Positions 18,496 through 28,032 of a stretch of 64,000 nucleotides of DNA are shown piece after piece. This stretch comes from Rahnella bruchi. Lineage in GTDB: Bacteria > Pseudomonadota > Gammaproteobacteria > Enterobacterales > Enterobacteriaceae. The stretch's first letter is position 1. Every line of letters begins with the position of its first letter. The stretch is taken from contig NZ_QZWI01000002.1 in assembly GCF_003614975.1 (NCBI RefSeq), forward strand, positions 248,001 to 312,000. The letters run 5' to 3'. Made by a program: the position numbers and the translations under genes. The notes beneath the pieces are model-generated. The model had not been told where the DNA came from, made no database searches, and saw nothing but the letters and a program-made list of their open reading frames with translations.

Positions 18496-19041
18496 TTACA
18501 CAGCCTGATCGTACACATCACTATCAACGCGAAAGGCCGCAGGCATTAACCGGTCGTGCATCACTTTGATTGCATCGCCGAGTACCATGCCGCGTCCTGC
18601 TACCGTCAGTCGTTCCTGCGCCAGCAGGCACAGACTGGCGTTATCGCCCGATTCCACCACCAGCAATGTCGCCTGTTCGCCGCTGTCCATCACCTGAACC
18701 TGAGCAAGCTGGCCATTCTCTGGCTGGAAAGGACGCATCTGCTGACTGAAATGCCAGCTCTTAGGCATCAGAGGTTTTAAAAAGCGGAAAGCGACTAAGG
18801 CATTTAAAACTAATTCAGCGCGTTGTTCAGCAGCGAGACGAATATTTTTGCACTGTTCTTCATAATCAAAATACAAAGCAGCATCATCGACGCAAAATGA
18901 CATATTTCCAAAAGCATCAGGAGTTAACATTTTAGCCGGGAAGCGGGAACGAAAAATCATGCCATTGGCGAGATCCAACATAAGCCGGTCATGCTCTGCA
19001 TCAAAATACCAACGCCAATTATCATCTGGTTTGATTTTCAT
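18496..19041 (-). CDS. zapC: FtsZ ring-associated protein ZapC
   Basis: 181-residue ZapC, a cytoplasmic division protein that promotes FtsZ protofilament bundling. The start [14 protein letters not shown] is almost the same as E. coli (180 residues), and [31 protein letters not shown] and PKSWHF are conserved. The ATG at 19041 follows AGGAT; a longer open frame to 19101 has no homology support. It lies downstream of pyrD on the same strand with 184 bp between, in which a weak GC-rich hairpin (about 19170-19210) could attenuate pyrD read-through. Confidence 0.95.
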   Translation of the reverse strand: MKIKPDDNWRWYFDAEHDRLMLDLANGMIFRSRFPAKMLTPDAFGNMSFCVDDAALYFDYEEQCKNIRLAAEQRAELVLNALVAFRFLKPLMPKSWHFSQQMRPFQPENGQLAQVQVMDSGEQATLLVVESGDNASLCLLAQERLTVAGRGMVLGDAIKVMHDRLMPAAFRVDSDVYDQAV

Positions 19042-19225
19042 TTCGTCATCCTGTTTGCCCTCATGCCCCTTGCCTGAATGCATTATCCACTCAACTACCA
19101 TAATAGAGTTTTCGATAATGAAACGATATCAGACAAATCCTGAGCCTGAATTATGGTCAGTGGACAAAATATAGACGAGCCGGGTTAATAAATAAACCCC
19201 TGACTCGCCTTAAGGATGAAAAATA

Positions 19226-20236
19226 TTAGATGTGGGTAACAATATCTTTGATCAAACCCGGTCCTTTGAAGATAAAGCCGGAATAGATTTGAATTAAAGA
19301 GGCACCCGCCGCCATTTTTTCACGCGCTGCCGTTAATGAATCAATGCCACCGACGCCAATAATAGGCAGACGTCCCTGTAGTTCATTTGACAACATACGG
19401 ATGATTTCTGTACTGCGCAGCTGCACCGGACGTCCGCTCAGACCACCGACCTGCTCACAATAATTCAGACCCTGAACCAGTTTACGATCGAGCGTGGTAT
19501 TGGTGGCGATAACGCCGTCCATATTATGCCGAACCAGACTGTCGGCTATTTGGATCAATTCTTCCTCAGAAAGATCCGGCGCGATCTTCACAGCAACCGG
19601 CACATATTTCTGATGACGCTGCTGAAGTTCGAGCTGCTTATTCTTAATCGCCGCCAGTAAATCATCCAGCGCTTCACCGTATTGCAGTGAACGTAAACCG
19701 GGGGTATTAGGCGAAGAAATATTCACCGCGATATAACCTGCATACGGATATACCTTTTCCATACAGGTCAGATAATCGTCTGCGCCGTGCTCAACAGGCG
19801 TATCTTTATTCTTGCCAATATTAATCCCCAGAATGCCGCCAAAATGTGATTTTTTGACATTATTCACCAGATTATCCACGCCATGGTTATTAAAGCCCAT
19901 GCGGTTAATCAGGCCTTCTGCTTCAACGATGCGGAATAAACGCGGCTTATCATTACCTGCCTGCGCACGCGGTGTGACTGTGCCGACTTCAATAAAACCA
20001 AAGCCCATTGCACCGAGTGCATCAATACATTCGCCGTTTTTATCCAGGCCTGCGGCCAGTCCCAAAGGGTTCTTAAAGGATAATCCCATGCAGTTTACCG
20101 GTTTAGTTGGCACTGACTGGCGGATCAAGAATTCAAAAGGGGTGCCGGAAATACGGCTCAACTGACGAAAGGTTAACTCGTGGGCGCGCTCTGGGTCGAG
20201 CTGAAACAGTGCTTTCCTGACAAGAGGATAATACAT
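19226..20236 (-). CDS. pyrD: Dihydroorotate dehydrogenase (quinone), class 2
   Basis: 336-residue PyrD, the membrane-associated flavoprotein that oxidises dihydroorotate to orotate with quinone in pyrimidine synthesis. The N-terminal amphipathic region (about 1-40, [20 protein letters not shown]) is the class 2 membrane and quinone tunnel part. The catalytic serine is Ser175 in [11 protein letters not shown], and FMN/phosphate-binding Gly-rich segments ([15 protein letters not shown]) follow. Same length as E. coli. The leader just before the ATG has GC-rich complementary segments like the E. coli pyrD leader, where start-site switching by CTP/GTP controls translation. Confidence 0.98.
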   Translation of the reverse strand: MYYPLVRKALFQLDPERAHELTFRQLSRISGTPFEFLIRQSVPTKPVNCMGLSFKNPLGLAAGLDKNGECIDALGAMGFGFIEVGTVTPRAQAGNDKPRLFRIVEAEGLINRMGFNNHGVDNLVNNVKKSHFGGILGINIGKNKDTPVEHGADDYLTCMEKVYPYAGYIAVNISSPNTPGLRSLQYGEALDDLLAAIKNKQLELQQRHQKYVPVAVKIAPDLSEEELIQIADSLVRHNMDGVIATNTTLDRKLVQGLNYCEQVGGLSGRPVQLRSTEIIRMLSNELQGRLPIIGVGGIDSLTAAREKMAAGASLIQIYSGFIFKGPGLIKDIVTHI

Positions 20237-20550
20237 GGAGACTCCTGGATTCCCGGTGGCTAGACGGGGCGGTATTATCGACTAAGCGCCGCTTAATTGG
20301 AAATGATAACCGGCATATTGGTCGATTAATTGACTCTGAGCGCAAACGATTACCTTTTCGTTACTTTTAATTCACTTTTCCTTCTTAACCCGCCTGCGCC
20401 TCAACCCGCCGTAAAAAGTGCTTTATCTGATTTGAAACTTTCCATAGCCAAAATTGAGATTTCCGCTGTGCCGCCTCTGCCTGCTAGGTTTACTTCACTT
20501 CGTTAATAAAAATGATAGTTCTATAACAGATTGTTATAAGGAATAAGCAA
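20237..20550. promoter_or_regulatory. pyrD-ssuE divergent control region
   Basis: 314 bp without a gene. On the minus strand GATAAT (20279-20274) could be the pyrD -10, followed by a GC-rich leader (CCGCCCCG and CCACCGGG) and the site AGGAG. GCGCAAACGATTACCT (20340-20355) matches 12 of 16 positions of the PurR operator, which is weak evidence. On the plus strand a perfect 7-3-7 dyad TATAACA-GAT-TGTTATA (20522-20538) ends at the ssuE ribosome site AAGGA (20538-20542). Sulfur control by the LysR-type regulator Cbl is known for E. coli ssu; I could not assign its sites. Confidence 0.45.
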
Positions 20551-21132
20551 ATGCGTGTAGTCACCCTGGCAGGCAGCCCGCGACAACCTTCCCGCTCCTC
20601 TTCCCTGCTGGCGCTCAGCCATCAATGGCTGGCGAGCCGCGGTGTTGAAGTCTTTACCTACAATATTCAGGATTTCTCAGCAGACGATCTGTTGTTCGCT
20701 AATTTCGGCAGCCCGCAATTAAAGCAACTCAATGCCGAACTGGCGAGTGCGGATGGTCTGATTGTCGCCACGCCGGTGTACAAAGCTTCTTTCTCCGGCG
20801 CGCTGAAGACCTTGCTGGATTTGCTGCCTGAGCGCGCGCTCGACCATAAAGTCGTGTTACCACTGGCAACGGCCGGGTCGATCGGGCACATGCTGGCCGT
20901 CGATTATGCGCTGAAACCGGTTCTGGCCTCGCTGAAAGCGCAGGAAGTTTTACAGGGCGTTTTCGCCGATGACAGCCTGATCTCTGATTATCAAACGTTC
21001 CCGGCAAAACTTGATCCGGCACTGGAAGAACGCCTGACTGAATCACTGGAGAACTTTTATCTGGCGCTGAGCCGCCGCCGTCCGCAAATTCCGTCTGTCG
21101 CTTCCCTTTCCGCGCAAGCTTTGCGCGTCTGA
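20551..21132 (+). CDS. ssuE: NADPH-dependent FMN reductase SsuE
   Basis: 193-residue flavodoxin-fold FMN reductase. The start [17 protein letters not shown] holds the FMN phosphate-binding loop, and the family segment [25 protein letters not shown] (about 70-94) is conserved. It supplies reduced FMN to SsuD for desulfonation of alkanesulfonates. First gene of ssuEADCB, the same order as E. coli. The ATG at 20551 follows AAGGA at good spacing. Expected to be expressed under sulfate limitation. Confidence 0.95.
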   Translation: MRVVTLAGSPRQPSRSSSLLALSHQWLASRGVEVFTYNIQDFSADDLLFANFGSPQLKQLNAELASADGLIVATPVYKASFSGALKTLLDLLPERALDHKVVLPLATAGSIGHMLAVDYALKPVLASLKAQEVLQGVFADDSLISDYQTFPAKLDPALEERLTESLENFYLALSRRRPQIPSVASLSAQALRV

Positions 21133-21150
21133 AATTAAAAGGAATTAATC

Positions 21151-22125
21151 ATGCCTGCGTCTTTGTCTTTATTACGCCAGCTACCCGTAATTGCCGGGCT
21201 GGTTACCAGCCTGATATTCAGTGCCACAGCCTCTGCGCAGGAAAAAGATCCTGCGCAATTACGTATCGCTTATCAGAAAGGCTCCGTCGGTCTGGTGCTG
21301 GCGAAATCACATCAGCTGCTGGAAAAGCGGTTCCCGGACACCAAAATCAGCTGGGTGGAATTCCCCGCAGGTCCGCAAATCCTTGAAGCGCTGAACGTCG
21401 GCAGCATTGATTTGGGTGGCACAGGCGATTTGCCACCCCTGTTTGCACAAGCGGCCGGGGCGGATCTTCTTTATATAGGTTCAGAACCGCCGAAACCGAA
21501 AGCGGAAGTCATTCTGGTCGACAGCAACAGTCCCATCAAGACAGTGGCAGACCTTAAAGGTCACAAAGTTGCTTTCCAAAAGGGTTCGAGCTCGCACAAT
21601 TTATTGCTCCGTGCGCTGCAACAGGCAGGCCTTAAATTCAGTGATATCCAGCCGGTTTATCTGACGCCTGCCGATGCGCGCGCCGCGTTTCAACAACATG
21701 ATGTCGACGCCTGGGCTATCTGGGATCCGTACTACTCCGCCGCAGAAGTTCAGGGGGATGTCCGCGTGCTGACTGACGGCTCGACGTTGCATCAGACGGG
21801 TTCCTTCTATCTGGCTCCGAAAAAATATACCGAGGCTAATCCTCAGTTCATCAGTCAGGTTCTGGATGTGTTAACGCAGGCGAATGCGCTGACCAAAACT
21901 GACCGCGAACAGAGCATCAAACTGCTTTCCCAGTCGATGGGATTACCGGAAAAAGTGGTCGCCTCGTATCTGGATCATTTGCCGGATATGCCTATCACCC
22001 CGGTCAATGCCGAAACAGAAAAGCGCCAGCAGCAAACCGCCGACCTGTTCTATCAGAATCATATTTTACCCAAGCCGGTCGAAATCAAAGACCGCATCTG
22101 GAAACCGGCTGTACAAGCCAACTGA
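21151..22125 (+). CDS. ssuA: Aliphatic sulfonate-binding protein SsuA
   Basis: 324-residue periplasmic substrate-binding protein. A signal peptide covers residues about 1-29 (hydrophobic IAGLVTSLIFSATASA, cleavage near Ala29). The mature domain has the family segments RIAYQKGSVGLVLAK, WVEFPAGPQILEALNVGSIDLGGTGD and VAFQKGSSSHNLLL (ligand contacts). It delivers alkanesulfonates to the SsuBC importer. It lies 18 bp after ssuE with its own AAGG ribosome site. Confidence 0.95.
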   Translation: MPASLSLLRQLPVIAGLVTSLIFSATASAQEKDPAQLRIAYQKGSVGLVLAKSHQLLEKRFPDTKISWVEFPAGPQILEALNVGSIDLGGTGDLPPLFAQAAGADLLYIGSEPPKPKAEVILVDSNSPIKTVADLKGHKVAFQKGSSSHNLLLRALQQAGLKFSDIQPVYLTPADARAAFQQHDVDAWAIWDPYYSAAEVQGDVRVLTDGSTLHQTGSFYLAPKKYTEANPQFISQVLDVLTQANALTKTDREQSIKLLSQSMGLPEKVVASYLDHLPDMPITPVNAETEKRQQQTADLFYQNHILPKPVEIKDRIWKPAVQAN

Positions 22126-22184
22126 ACCCTAATTTAGCCGCCGCTGAGCGGTAACGAATCGCAAACTTTGAGAGGAACAATACT

Positions 22185-23339
22185 ATGAGTCTGAACGTAT
22201 TCTGGTTTTTACCCACCCATGGCGATGGCCGTTATTTAGGAACTGAAGAAGGTGCCCGTGTGGTTGACCACGGTTATCTCCAGCAGATTGCTCAGGCCGC
22301 AGATCGCTTAGGTTTCGGTGGCGTATTGCTGCCGACCGGCCGTTCATGCGAAGACTCATGGCTGGTGGCGGCTTCCCTGATTTCTGTGACGCAACGCCTG
22401 AAATTCCTGGTGGCGCTGCGTCCGGGAATTATCTCCCCGACACTGGCCGCCCGTCAGGCGGCGACACTCGACCGGCTTTCCGGTGGTCGTGCCTTGTTTA
22501 ATCTGGTCACCGGTGGCGACCCGTCTGAACTGGCGGCGGAAGGGTTACATCTCAACCATAAAGAACGTTATGAAGCCTCGGCTGAATTTACCCGCATCTG
22601 GCGCCGCGTGCTGGAAGGCGAAACGGTAGATTACGAAGGTAAACATATTCAGGTAAAAGGCGCGAGCCTGATGCATCCGCCGGTTCAGTACCCTCGCCCG
22701 CCACTGTATTTCGGCGGCTCTTCCGACGAAGCGCAGGATCTGGCCGCCGAGCAGGTTGAACTGTATCTGACCTGGGGCGAGCCGCCAGCGTTAGTGAAAG
22801 AGAAAATTGAACAGGTGCGTGCCAAAGCGGCTGCGAAAGGACGTACCGTGCGTTTCGGTATCCGTCTGCACGTGATTGTGCGTGAAACCAACGAAGAAGC
22901 GTGGCGTGCTGCCGACAAACTGATTGCCCACGTGGATGACGAAACTATCCAGCGCGCGCAGGCCGCTTTCGCCAAAACGGATTCCGTGGGCCAGCACCGC
23001 ATGGCGGCATTGCATGGCGGCGACCGTAACAAGCTGGAAATCTATCCGAATCTCTGGGCCGGTATCGGTCTGGTGCGCACCGGGGCCGGAACCGCACTGG
23101 TTGGCGACGGGCCGACCGTTGCTGCACGCATGCAGGAATATGCCGATCTGGGCATCGACACTTTTATCTTCTCCGGCTATCCGCATCTCGAAGAAGCGTA
23201 CCGCGTCAGTGAGTTGTTGTTCCCGCATCTGGATCTGGCCAAACCTGAAGATGACAACATTGTGAAGAAAGCCATTTTGCCACGTGGCGAGCTGGTCGCT
23301 CATGACTTTGTGAACAAACGCACCGCCAGCCAGCATTAA
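22185..23339 (+). CDS. ssuD: FMNH2-dependent alkanesulfonate monooxygenase SsuD
   Basis: 384-residue bacterial-luciferase-like TIM-barrel monooxygenase which uses FMNH2 from SsuE and O2 to release sulfite from C1-C14 alkanesulfonates. Conserved segments include [28 protein letters not shown] (about 45-56, with the family's active-site Cys), [14 protein letters not shown] and YFGGSSDEA. Length is close to E. coli SsuD (381). An AGAGGAAC ribosome site precedes the ATG. The short stretch between ssuA and ssuD holds no other gene. Confidence 0.97.
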   Translation: MSLNVFWFLPTHGDGRYLGTEEGARVVDHGYLQQIAQAADRLGFGGVLLPTGRSCEDSWLVAASLISVTQRLKFLVALRPGIISPTLAARQAATLDRLSGGRALFNLVTGGDPSELAAEGLHLNHKERYEASAEFTRIWRRVLEGETVDYEGKHIQVKGASLMHPPVQYPRPPLYFGGSSDEAQDLAAEQVELYLTWGEPPALVKEKIEQVRAKAAAKGRTVRFGIRLHVIVRETNEEAWRAADKLIAHVDDETIQRAQAAFAKTDSVGQHRMAALHGGDRNKLEIYPNLWAGIGLVRTGAGTALVGDGPTVAARMQEYADLGIDTFIFSGYPHLEEAYRVSELLFPHLDLAKPEDDNIVKKAILPRGELVAHDFVNKRTASQH

Positions 23340-23350
23340 GGAGAAGACAG

Positions 23351-24142
23351 ATGACAACGACACAACGCTGGCTGAACCGCATTGCCCCATGGGTTGTGCC
23401 GGTGGTACTCATCGGCGGCTGGCAGCTGGCGGTCGAAGCCGGCTGGTTATCCAACCGGATTCTGCCAGCACCGAGCGCCGTGGTAGAAGCCTTCTGGACA
23501 CTGGCAAAAAGCGGCGACCTCTGGCAAAACCTGAAAATCAGTACTTTCCGCGCACTGATTGGTTTTGCCATCGGCGGCAGTCTCGGGTTACTGCTTGGCT
23601 TTATCACCGGGCTTTCCCGCTGGGGCGAGCGCCTGCTGGACAGTTCGCTGCAAATGCTACGTAACATTCCGCACCTGGCGCTGATCCCGCTGGTAATTCT
23701 GTGGTTCGGCATTGATGAATCCGCCAAGATTTTCCTGGTGGCGCTGGGAACGCTGTTCCCGATTTATCTCAATACTTATCACGGCATTCGTAACATTGAC
23801 CGCGGCCTGCTGGAGATGTCGCGCAGCTACGGACTTTCCGGTTTCCCGCTGTTTATTCAGGTGGTGTTACCGGGCGCGTTGCCGTCGATTATGGTCGGCG
23901 TGCGATTTGCGCTGGGATTCATGTGGCTGACGCTGATTGTGGCAGAAACCATTTCCGCCAACTCAGGTATTGGTTATCTGGCGATGAATGCCCGTGAATT
24001 TTTGCAAACTGATGTCGTGGTCGTTGCCATCGTGCTTTACGCCATTCTTGGCAAACTGGCCGATGTTCTCGCCCGCCTGCTGGAAAGTGTCTGGCTGCGC
24101 TGGCACCCTGCTTATCAGAAAAAACAAGGAGATGCCGCATGA
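23351..24142 (+). CDS. ssuC: Aliphatic sulfonate ABC transporter permease SsuC
   Basis: 263-residue inner-membrane permease with about six helices (first near 14-30, [15 protein letters not shown]). The EAA cytoplasmic loop, which contacts the ATPase SsuB, is recognisable as [24 protein letters not shown] (about 155-178). It forms the sulfonate importer with SsuA and SsuB. Its stop overlaps the ssuB start by four bases (ATGA type), so translation is coupled. AAGGAG precedes the ATG. Confidence 0.96.
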   Translation: MTTTQRWLNRIAPWVVPVVLIGGWQLAVEAGWLSNRILPAPSAVVEAFWTLAKSGDLWQNLKISTFRALIGFAIGGSLGLLLGFITGLSRWGERLLDSSLQMLRNIPHLALIPLVILWFGIDESAKIFLVALGTLFPIYLNTYHGIRNIDRGLLEMSRSYGLSGFPLFIQVVLPGALPSIMVGVRFALGFMWLTLIVAETISANSGIGYLAMNAREFLQTDVVVVAIVLYAILGKLADVLARLLESVWLRWHPAYQKKQGDAA

Positions 24143-24921
24143 GCGCACCCGCACGTATCCCGCAAGGCACGCCGGTGACACTCTCCGGCATCACTAAAAA
24201 GTACGGCAACCGCGCCGTGCTGAACGATATCAATCTGCGCATTCCGCCCGGCCAGTTTGTGGCCGTGGTCGGCCGCAGCGGTTGTGGTAAAAGTACCCTG
24301 CTGCGTTTGCTCGCCGGACTGGAAAAAACCACGCAGGGCGAACTGCTCAGCGCCAGCGCGCCGCTGAGTCAGGTGCGAGATGATACACGCCTGATGTTTC
24401 AGGATGACCGCCTTCTGCCATGGAAAAAAGTCATTGATAATGTCGGGCTGGGCCTGAAAGGCAAATGGCGTGAAGCTGCGCTGGCCGCGCTGGAAGAAGT
24501 CGGACTGGCCGACCGCGCCGACGACTGGCCATCCGCATTATCCGGCGGACAAAAACAACGCGTGGCGCTGGCACGCGCATTGATCCATCGTCCCCGTCTG
24601 CTATTGCTCGATGAACCGCTGGGTGCGCTGGATGCCCTGACGCGTATTGAGATGCAAAGCCTGATCGAGCGCTTATGGCAGCAGCATGATTTCACCGTCC
24701 TGCTGGTGACACATGATGTCAGCGAAGCGGTGACCGTGGCTGACCGGGTGATCCTTATTGATCAGGGGCAGATTGGTATGGATTTGACGGTAGATTTGCC
24801 GCGTCCGCGCCGTAAAGGTTCAGCGAGACTGGCGGAACTGGAAGCTGAAGTGCTGGAACGTGTGCTGACGCCGCAGCCATTGCAAAATATCGCGCAGGAA
24901 GCGAAACGCGCGCAAAACTGA
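24139..24921 (+). CDS. ssuB: Aliphatic sulfonate ABC transporter ATPase SsuB
   Basis: 260-residue ABC ATPase: Walker [10 protein letters not shown] (about 44-52), Q-loop FQDDRLLPW, signature [15 protein letters not shown], Walker [13 protein letters not shown] and switch His in VTHDVSEAV. It powers SsuC. Last gene of the operon; a perfect 11-bp-stem terminator follows. Confidence 0.96.
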   Translation: MSAPARIPQGTPVTLSGITKKYGNRAVLNDINLRIPPGQFVAVVGRSGCGKSTLLRLLAGLEKTTQGELLSASAPLSQVRDDTRLMFQDDRLLPWKKVIDNVGLGLKGKWREAALAALEEVGLADRADDWPSALSGGQKQRVALARALIHRPRLLLLDEPLGALDALTRIEMQSLIERLWQQHDFTVLLVTHDVSEAVTVADRVILIDQGQIGMDLTVDLPRPRRKGSARLAELEAEVLERVLTPQPLQNIAQEAKRAQN

Positions 24922-24948
24922 TTGCCGCATTCTGTGTATTCAAAACCT

Positions 24949-24978
24949 AAAAAGGGCGATGTTTCCATCGCCCTTTTG
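24949..24978. terminator. Bidirectional terminator between ssuB and pepN
   Basis: AAAGGGCGATG (24951-24961), a TTTC loop and CATCGCCCTTT (24966-24976) form a perfect stem, placed between the convergent ssuB and pepN stop codons with A/T runs on both sides. Confidence 0.9.
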
Positions 24979-25006
24979 CTTTGCTGCTATTTACTCGCAG
25001 AGGCGA

Positions 25007-27622
25007 TTACGCATCTAACGCTTTAGTAATTTTCTCGAACAAATCACCGGACAGATTTTCCAGCCCTTTCAGCTGTTCAAGGGCCTGACGCATCAGCGCC
25101 TGACGATTCTGGTCGTAGCGTTTCAGGCGGATCAGCGGCTCAATCATACGCGCTGCAACCTGCGGGTTACGGGTGTTAAGATCGGTAAGCATTTCCGTCA
25201 GGAACTGATAACCGCTGCCGTCTGCGGCGTGGAATGCCGAAGGATTAGCAGAGGCGAAGGCACCGACTAATGAACGAACACGGTTCGGGTTGCCCATGCT
25301 GAATGAACGGTGGTTCAGCAGTGAACGGACTTTCTGCAACACATCGGCTGCCGGGCTGGTCGCCTGCTGGATAAACCATTTATCCATGACCAGACCGTCG
25401 TGATGCCAGCGCTCATCGTAAGCCGCCATCAGTGATTCACGGCAAGGCAGCTGTGCGGAAACAGCTGCAGACATCGCCGCCAGAGAATCTGTCATGTTAT
25501 CAGCCTGTTCAAACTGCGCTTTCACCAGCTGGTCAGCCAGAGTCACATCGGCAAAGGCCAGATAATGCAGGCAGGTGTTACGCAGTGAACGTTTACCAAT
25601 GTCTTCATGCACTACACGATAAGCTGGCAGACGGTTAGCGTTGTAAACCGCCAGGAATTCATCGGCCATTTCTATCGCCAGACAGCGGGTAATTGCATCG
25701 TGAACGGCGCTGATCGCTTCAGGATCGATGATTTCAAACAGTTCAGCAATTTCGTTTTCAGACGGCAGGGCCAGGATCTGCGCCGCCAGTGCCGGATCAA
25801 TACTTTCATCCAGCAATACAGCACGGAACGCATCCGCCACATGCAGCGGCAGAGACAGAGGCTGTTTCTGCTGATGACGTGCCACGTTCAGTTTGATGTA
25901 AATCGCCAGCAGGCTTTGCGCCGCATCCCAGCGGGCGAAATCGTTGCGCGCGTATTTCATCAGGAAAGTCAGCTGATGATCGCCCCACTTGTAATCGAGT
26001 TTCACCGGCGCAGAGAATTCACGTAATAGAGAAGGCACCGGCTGATATTCCACGTCGTCGAAGACAAACGTCTGCTCGGCTTCGGTCACATTCAACACGT
26101 TGCTGACTGTCTGACCGTTTTGTTTCAGTGCAATCACGTTGCCCTGCGGATCATACAGTTCGATATCCAGCGGAATATGCAGTGGCAGCTTTTCAGTTTG
26201 ATCAGGCGTCGCCGGCGTTTTCTGGCTGACGGTCAGAGTGTATTGCTGTTTTTCCACGTCATAGTCGTCGCGCACAGTCAGTACCGGCGTACCGGACTGG
26301 CTATACCAGCGGCGGAACAATGACAGGTCAACGTTTGACGCATCTTCCATCGCCTGCACAAAATCGTCACAGGTAGCTGCGCTGCCGTCATGACGCTCAA
26401 AGTACAGCTGCATCCCGGTCTGGAATTTCTCTTCGCCGAGCAAAGTGTGCAGCATACGGATGACTTCTGAACCTTTCTCATACACCGTCAGGGTGTAGAA
26501 GTTGTTCATTTCGATGACTTTTTCCGGACGGATCGGGTGCGCCATCGGGCTGGCATCTTCAGAGAACTGCGCGCCACGCATCACGCGGACATTGTCGATA
26601 CGGTTGACTGAACGCGAACCCAGATCAGAACTGAATTCCTGATCACGGAATACGGTCAGGCCCTCTTTCAGACTCAGCTGGAACCAGTCGCGACAGGTCA
26701 CGCGGTTACCGGTCCAGTTATGGAAATATTCATGGCCGATCACTGCTTCGATACCGAGGTAATCTTTGTCAGTCGCGGTTTCTGCTTTTGCCAGCACGTA
26801 TTTGGAGTTAAAGACGTTCAGTCCTTTATTTTCCATCGCGCCCATGTTGAAGAAATCAACGGCGACAATCATAAAGATGTCGAGATCGTATTCCAGATTG
26901 AAACGGGTTTCGTCCCATTTCATGGATTGCTTCAGGGATTCCATCGCCCAGCCCGCGCGATCCAGATTTCCGCGATCGACAAACAGCTCCAGCGCCACAT
27001 CGCGACCGGAACGGGTTTTGAAGGAATCGCGCAGAACGTCGAAATCGCCCGCGACCAGCGCAAACAGGTAGCAAGGTTTCGGGAACGGATCTTCCCATTT
27101 GATCCAATGTTTACCGCCTTCGAGCTCCCCTTGGTCGATACGGTTACCGTTGGAAAGCAAATAAGGATAACGCGCTTTGTCGGCCACGATGCGGGTCGTG
27201 AAACGCGCCAGGACGTCCGGGCGATCCAGATAATAGGTAATGTGGCGGAAACCTTCAGCTTCACACTGGGTACACAGCGCTTCACCAGAAAGATACAGCC
27301 CTTCCAGCGCAGTATTTTTCGCCGGGTGAATTTCGTTAACAATGGCCAGTTCAAACGCTTCCGGCAGGCCGGTAATTTCCAGCACACCTTCTTTTAACTG
27401 ATATTTCGGCCAGTCCTGACCGTTAATTTTCAGGCTGATCAGGCTCAGATCTTCACCATTCAGCACCAGCGGCGCGCCTTCTGCGCCCTGTCGTTTAATC
27501 TGACTGACGGCAGTCACGATGGTTTTCTGTGCATCAAGCTCGAAATTAAGGTCAATATCCGTGATGGTATAGTCCGGCGCACGATAGTCATGGCGGAACT
27601 TGGCTTGTGGCAGTTGAGTCAT
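25007..27622 (-). CDS. pepN: Aminopeptidase N
   Basis: 871-residue M1 zinc metallopeptidase. The exopeptidase motif GAMEN is at 261-265. The zinc site HEYFH (His297, Glu298, His301) is followed by Glu320 in LKEGLTVFRDQEF. Four-domain length equals E. coli PepN (870). A cytosolic enzyme that removes N-terminal residues from peptides produced by ATP-dependent proteases. It is convergent with ssuB and diverges from the MFS gene. In E. coli its divergent neighbour is pncB, so the MFS gene is an insertion relative to K-12. Confidence 0.98.
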   Translation of the reverse strand: MTQLPQAKFRHDYRAPDYTITDIDLNFELDAQKTIVTAVSQIKRQGAEGAPLVLNGEDLSLISLKINGQDWPKYQLKEGVLEITGLPEAFELAIVNEIHPAKNTALEGLYLSGEALCTQCEAEGFRHITYYLDRPDVLARFTTRIVADKARYPYLLSNGNRIDQGELEGGKHWIKWEDPFPKPCYLFALVAGDFDVLRDSFKTRSGRDVALELFVDRGNLDRAGWAMESLKQSMKWDETRFNLEYDLDIFMIVAVDFFNMGAMENKGLNVFNSKYVLAKAETATDKDYLGIEAVIGHEYFHNWTGNRVTCRDWFQLSLKEGLTVFRDQEFSSDLGSRSVNRIDNVRVMRGAQFSEDASPMAHPIRPEKVIEMNNFYTLTVYEKGSEVIRMLHTLLGEEKFQTGMQLYFERHDGSAATCDDFVQAMEDASNVDLSLFRRWYSQSGTPVLTVRDDYDVEKQQYTLTVSQKTPATPDQTEKLPLHIPLDIELYDPQGNVIALKQNGQTVSNVLNVTEAEQTFVFDDVEYQPVPSLLREFSAPVKLDYKWGDHQLTFLMKYARNDFARWDAAQSLLAIYIKLNVARHQQKQPLSLPLHVADAFRAVLLDESIDPALAAQILALPSENEIAELFEIIDPEAISAVHDAITRCLAIEMADEFLAVYNANRLPAYRVVHEDIGKRSLRNTCLHYLAFADVTLADQLVKAQFEQADNMTDSLAAMSAAVSAQLPCRESLMAAYDERWHHDGLVMDKWFIQQATSPAADVLQKVRSLLNHRSFSMGNPNRVRSLVGAFASANPSAFHAADGSGYQFLTEMLTDLNTRNPQVAARMIEPLIRLKRYDQNRQALMRQALEQLKGLENLSGDLFEKITKALDA

Positions 27623-28032
27623 AAAAAACCTTTTGGCGTTTTCATTGTTTATGGTGATGACGATTCATGGCATTTAAGCGGGCGCTTTTCATCAGCGATT
27701 CGCTGCGCAGAGCCCTGCCGGCCTTCATACTTTTCTCTCTAAACTCTAACACAGGCATCAGAAAATCCCAGATTGTTGCCAGTTTGTGAGTGCGTATGCG
27801 CACCTTTCAACCAAAACACAGAAATTTGTCTTAAAGGGCGTTTCCGGGGTGAAAAGTGGAAGTCAGATCCACGTCACATTCTGAACCGATAAAACTGTAC
27901 TTTTCTCAATGCGTTTTTGCGCAGTTTTTTATGCTCTATTTTCTAATTCGTAACATAAATTCAATATTTAAATCCGATCGGGAGTCATTAGCATGATCAT
28001 GAATACGATGAATCACTAAGGCTAATAATAAA
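27623..28032. other. pepN-MFS divergent interval
   Basis: 410 bp. It should contain the pepN promoter (minus strand) and the promoter of the MFS gene; I could not assign hexamers with confidence. Visible structure: an inverted repeat GTGCG-TATG-CGCAC near 27790-27803, an AT-rich stretch from about 27890 to 27975, and a short leader ORF at 27993-28019 described separately. Confidence 0.5.
27993..28019 (+). CDS. Candidate 8-residue leader peptide upstream of the MFS gene
   Basis: ATG at 27993 opens MIMNTMNH and stops at TAA 28017-28019, 13 bp before the MFS start codon. A GGGAG ribosome site (27980-27984) with ideal spacing serves this mini-ORF, whereas the MFS start itself has only a distant AAGG that overlaps the mini-ORF stop. 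This is the arrangement expected for translational coupling. It may also be chance; there is no homology to support it. Confidence 0.35.
   Translation: MIMNTMNH

Noticed and set aside
20340-20355. PurR operator upstream of pyrD
   Set aside because: Only 12 of 16 positions agree and the symmetric half is poor; mentioned in the interval entry but not claimed as a site.
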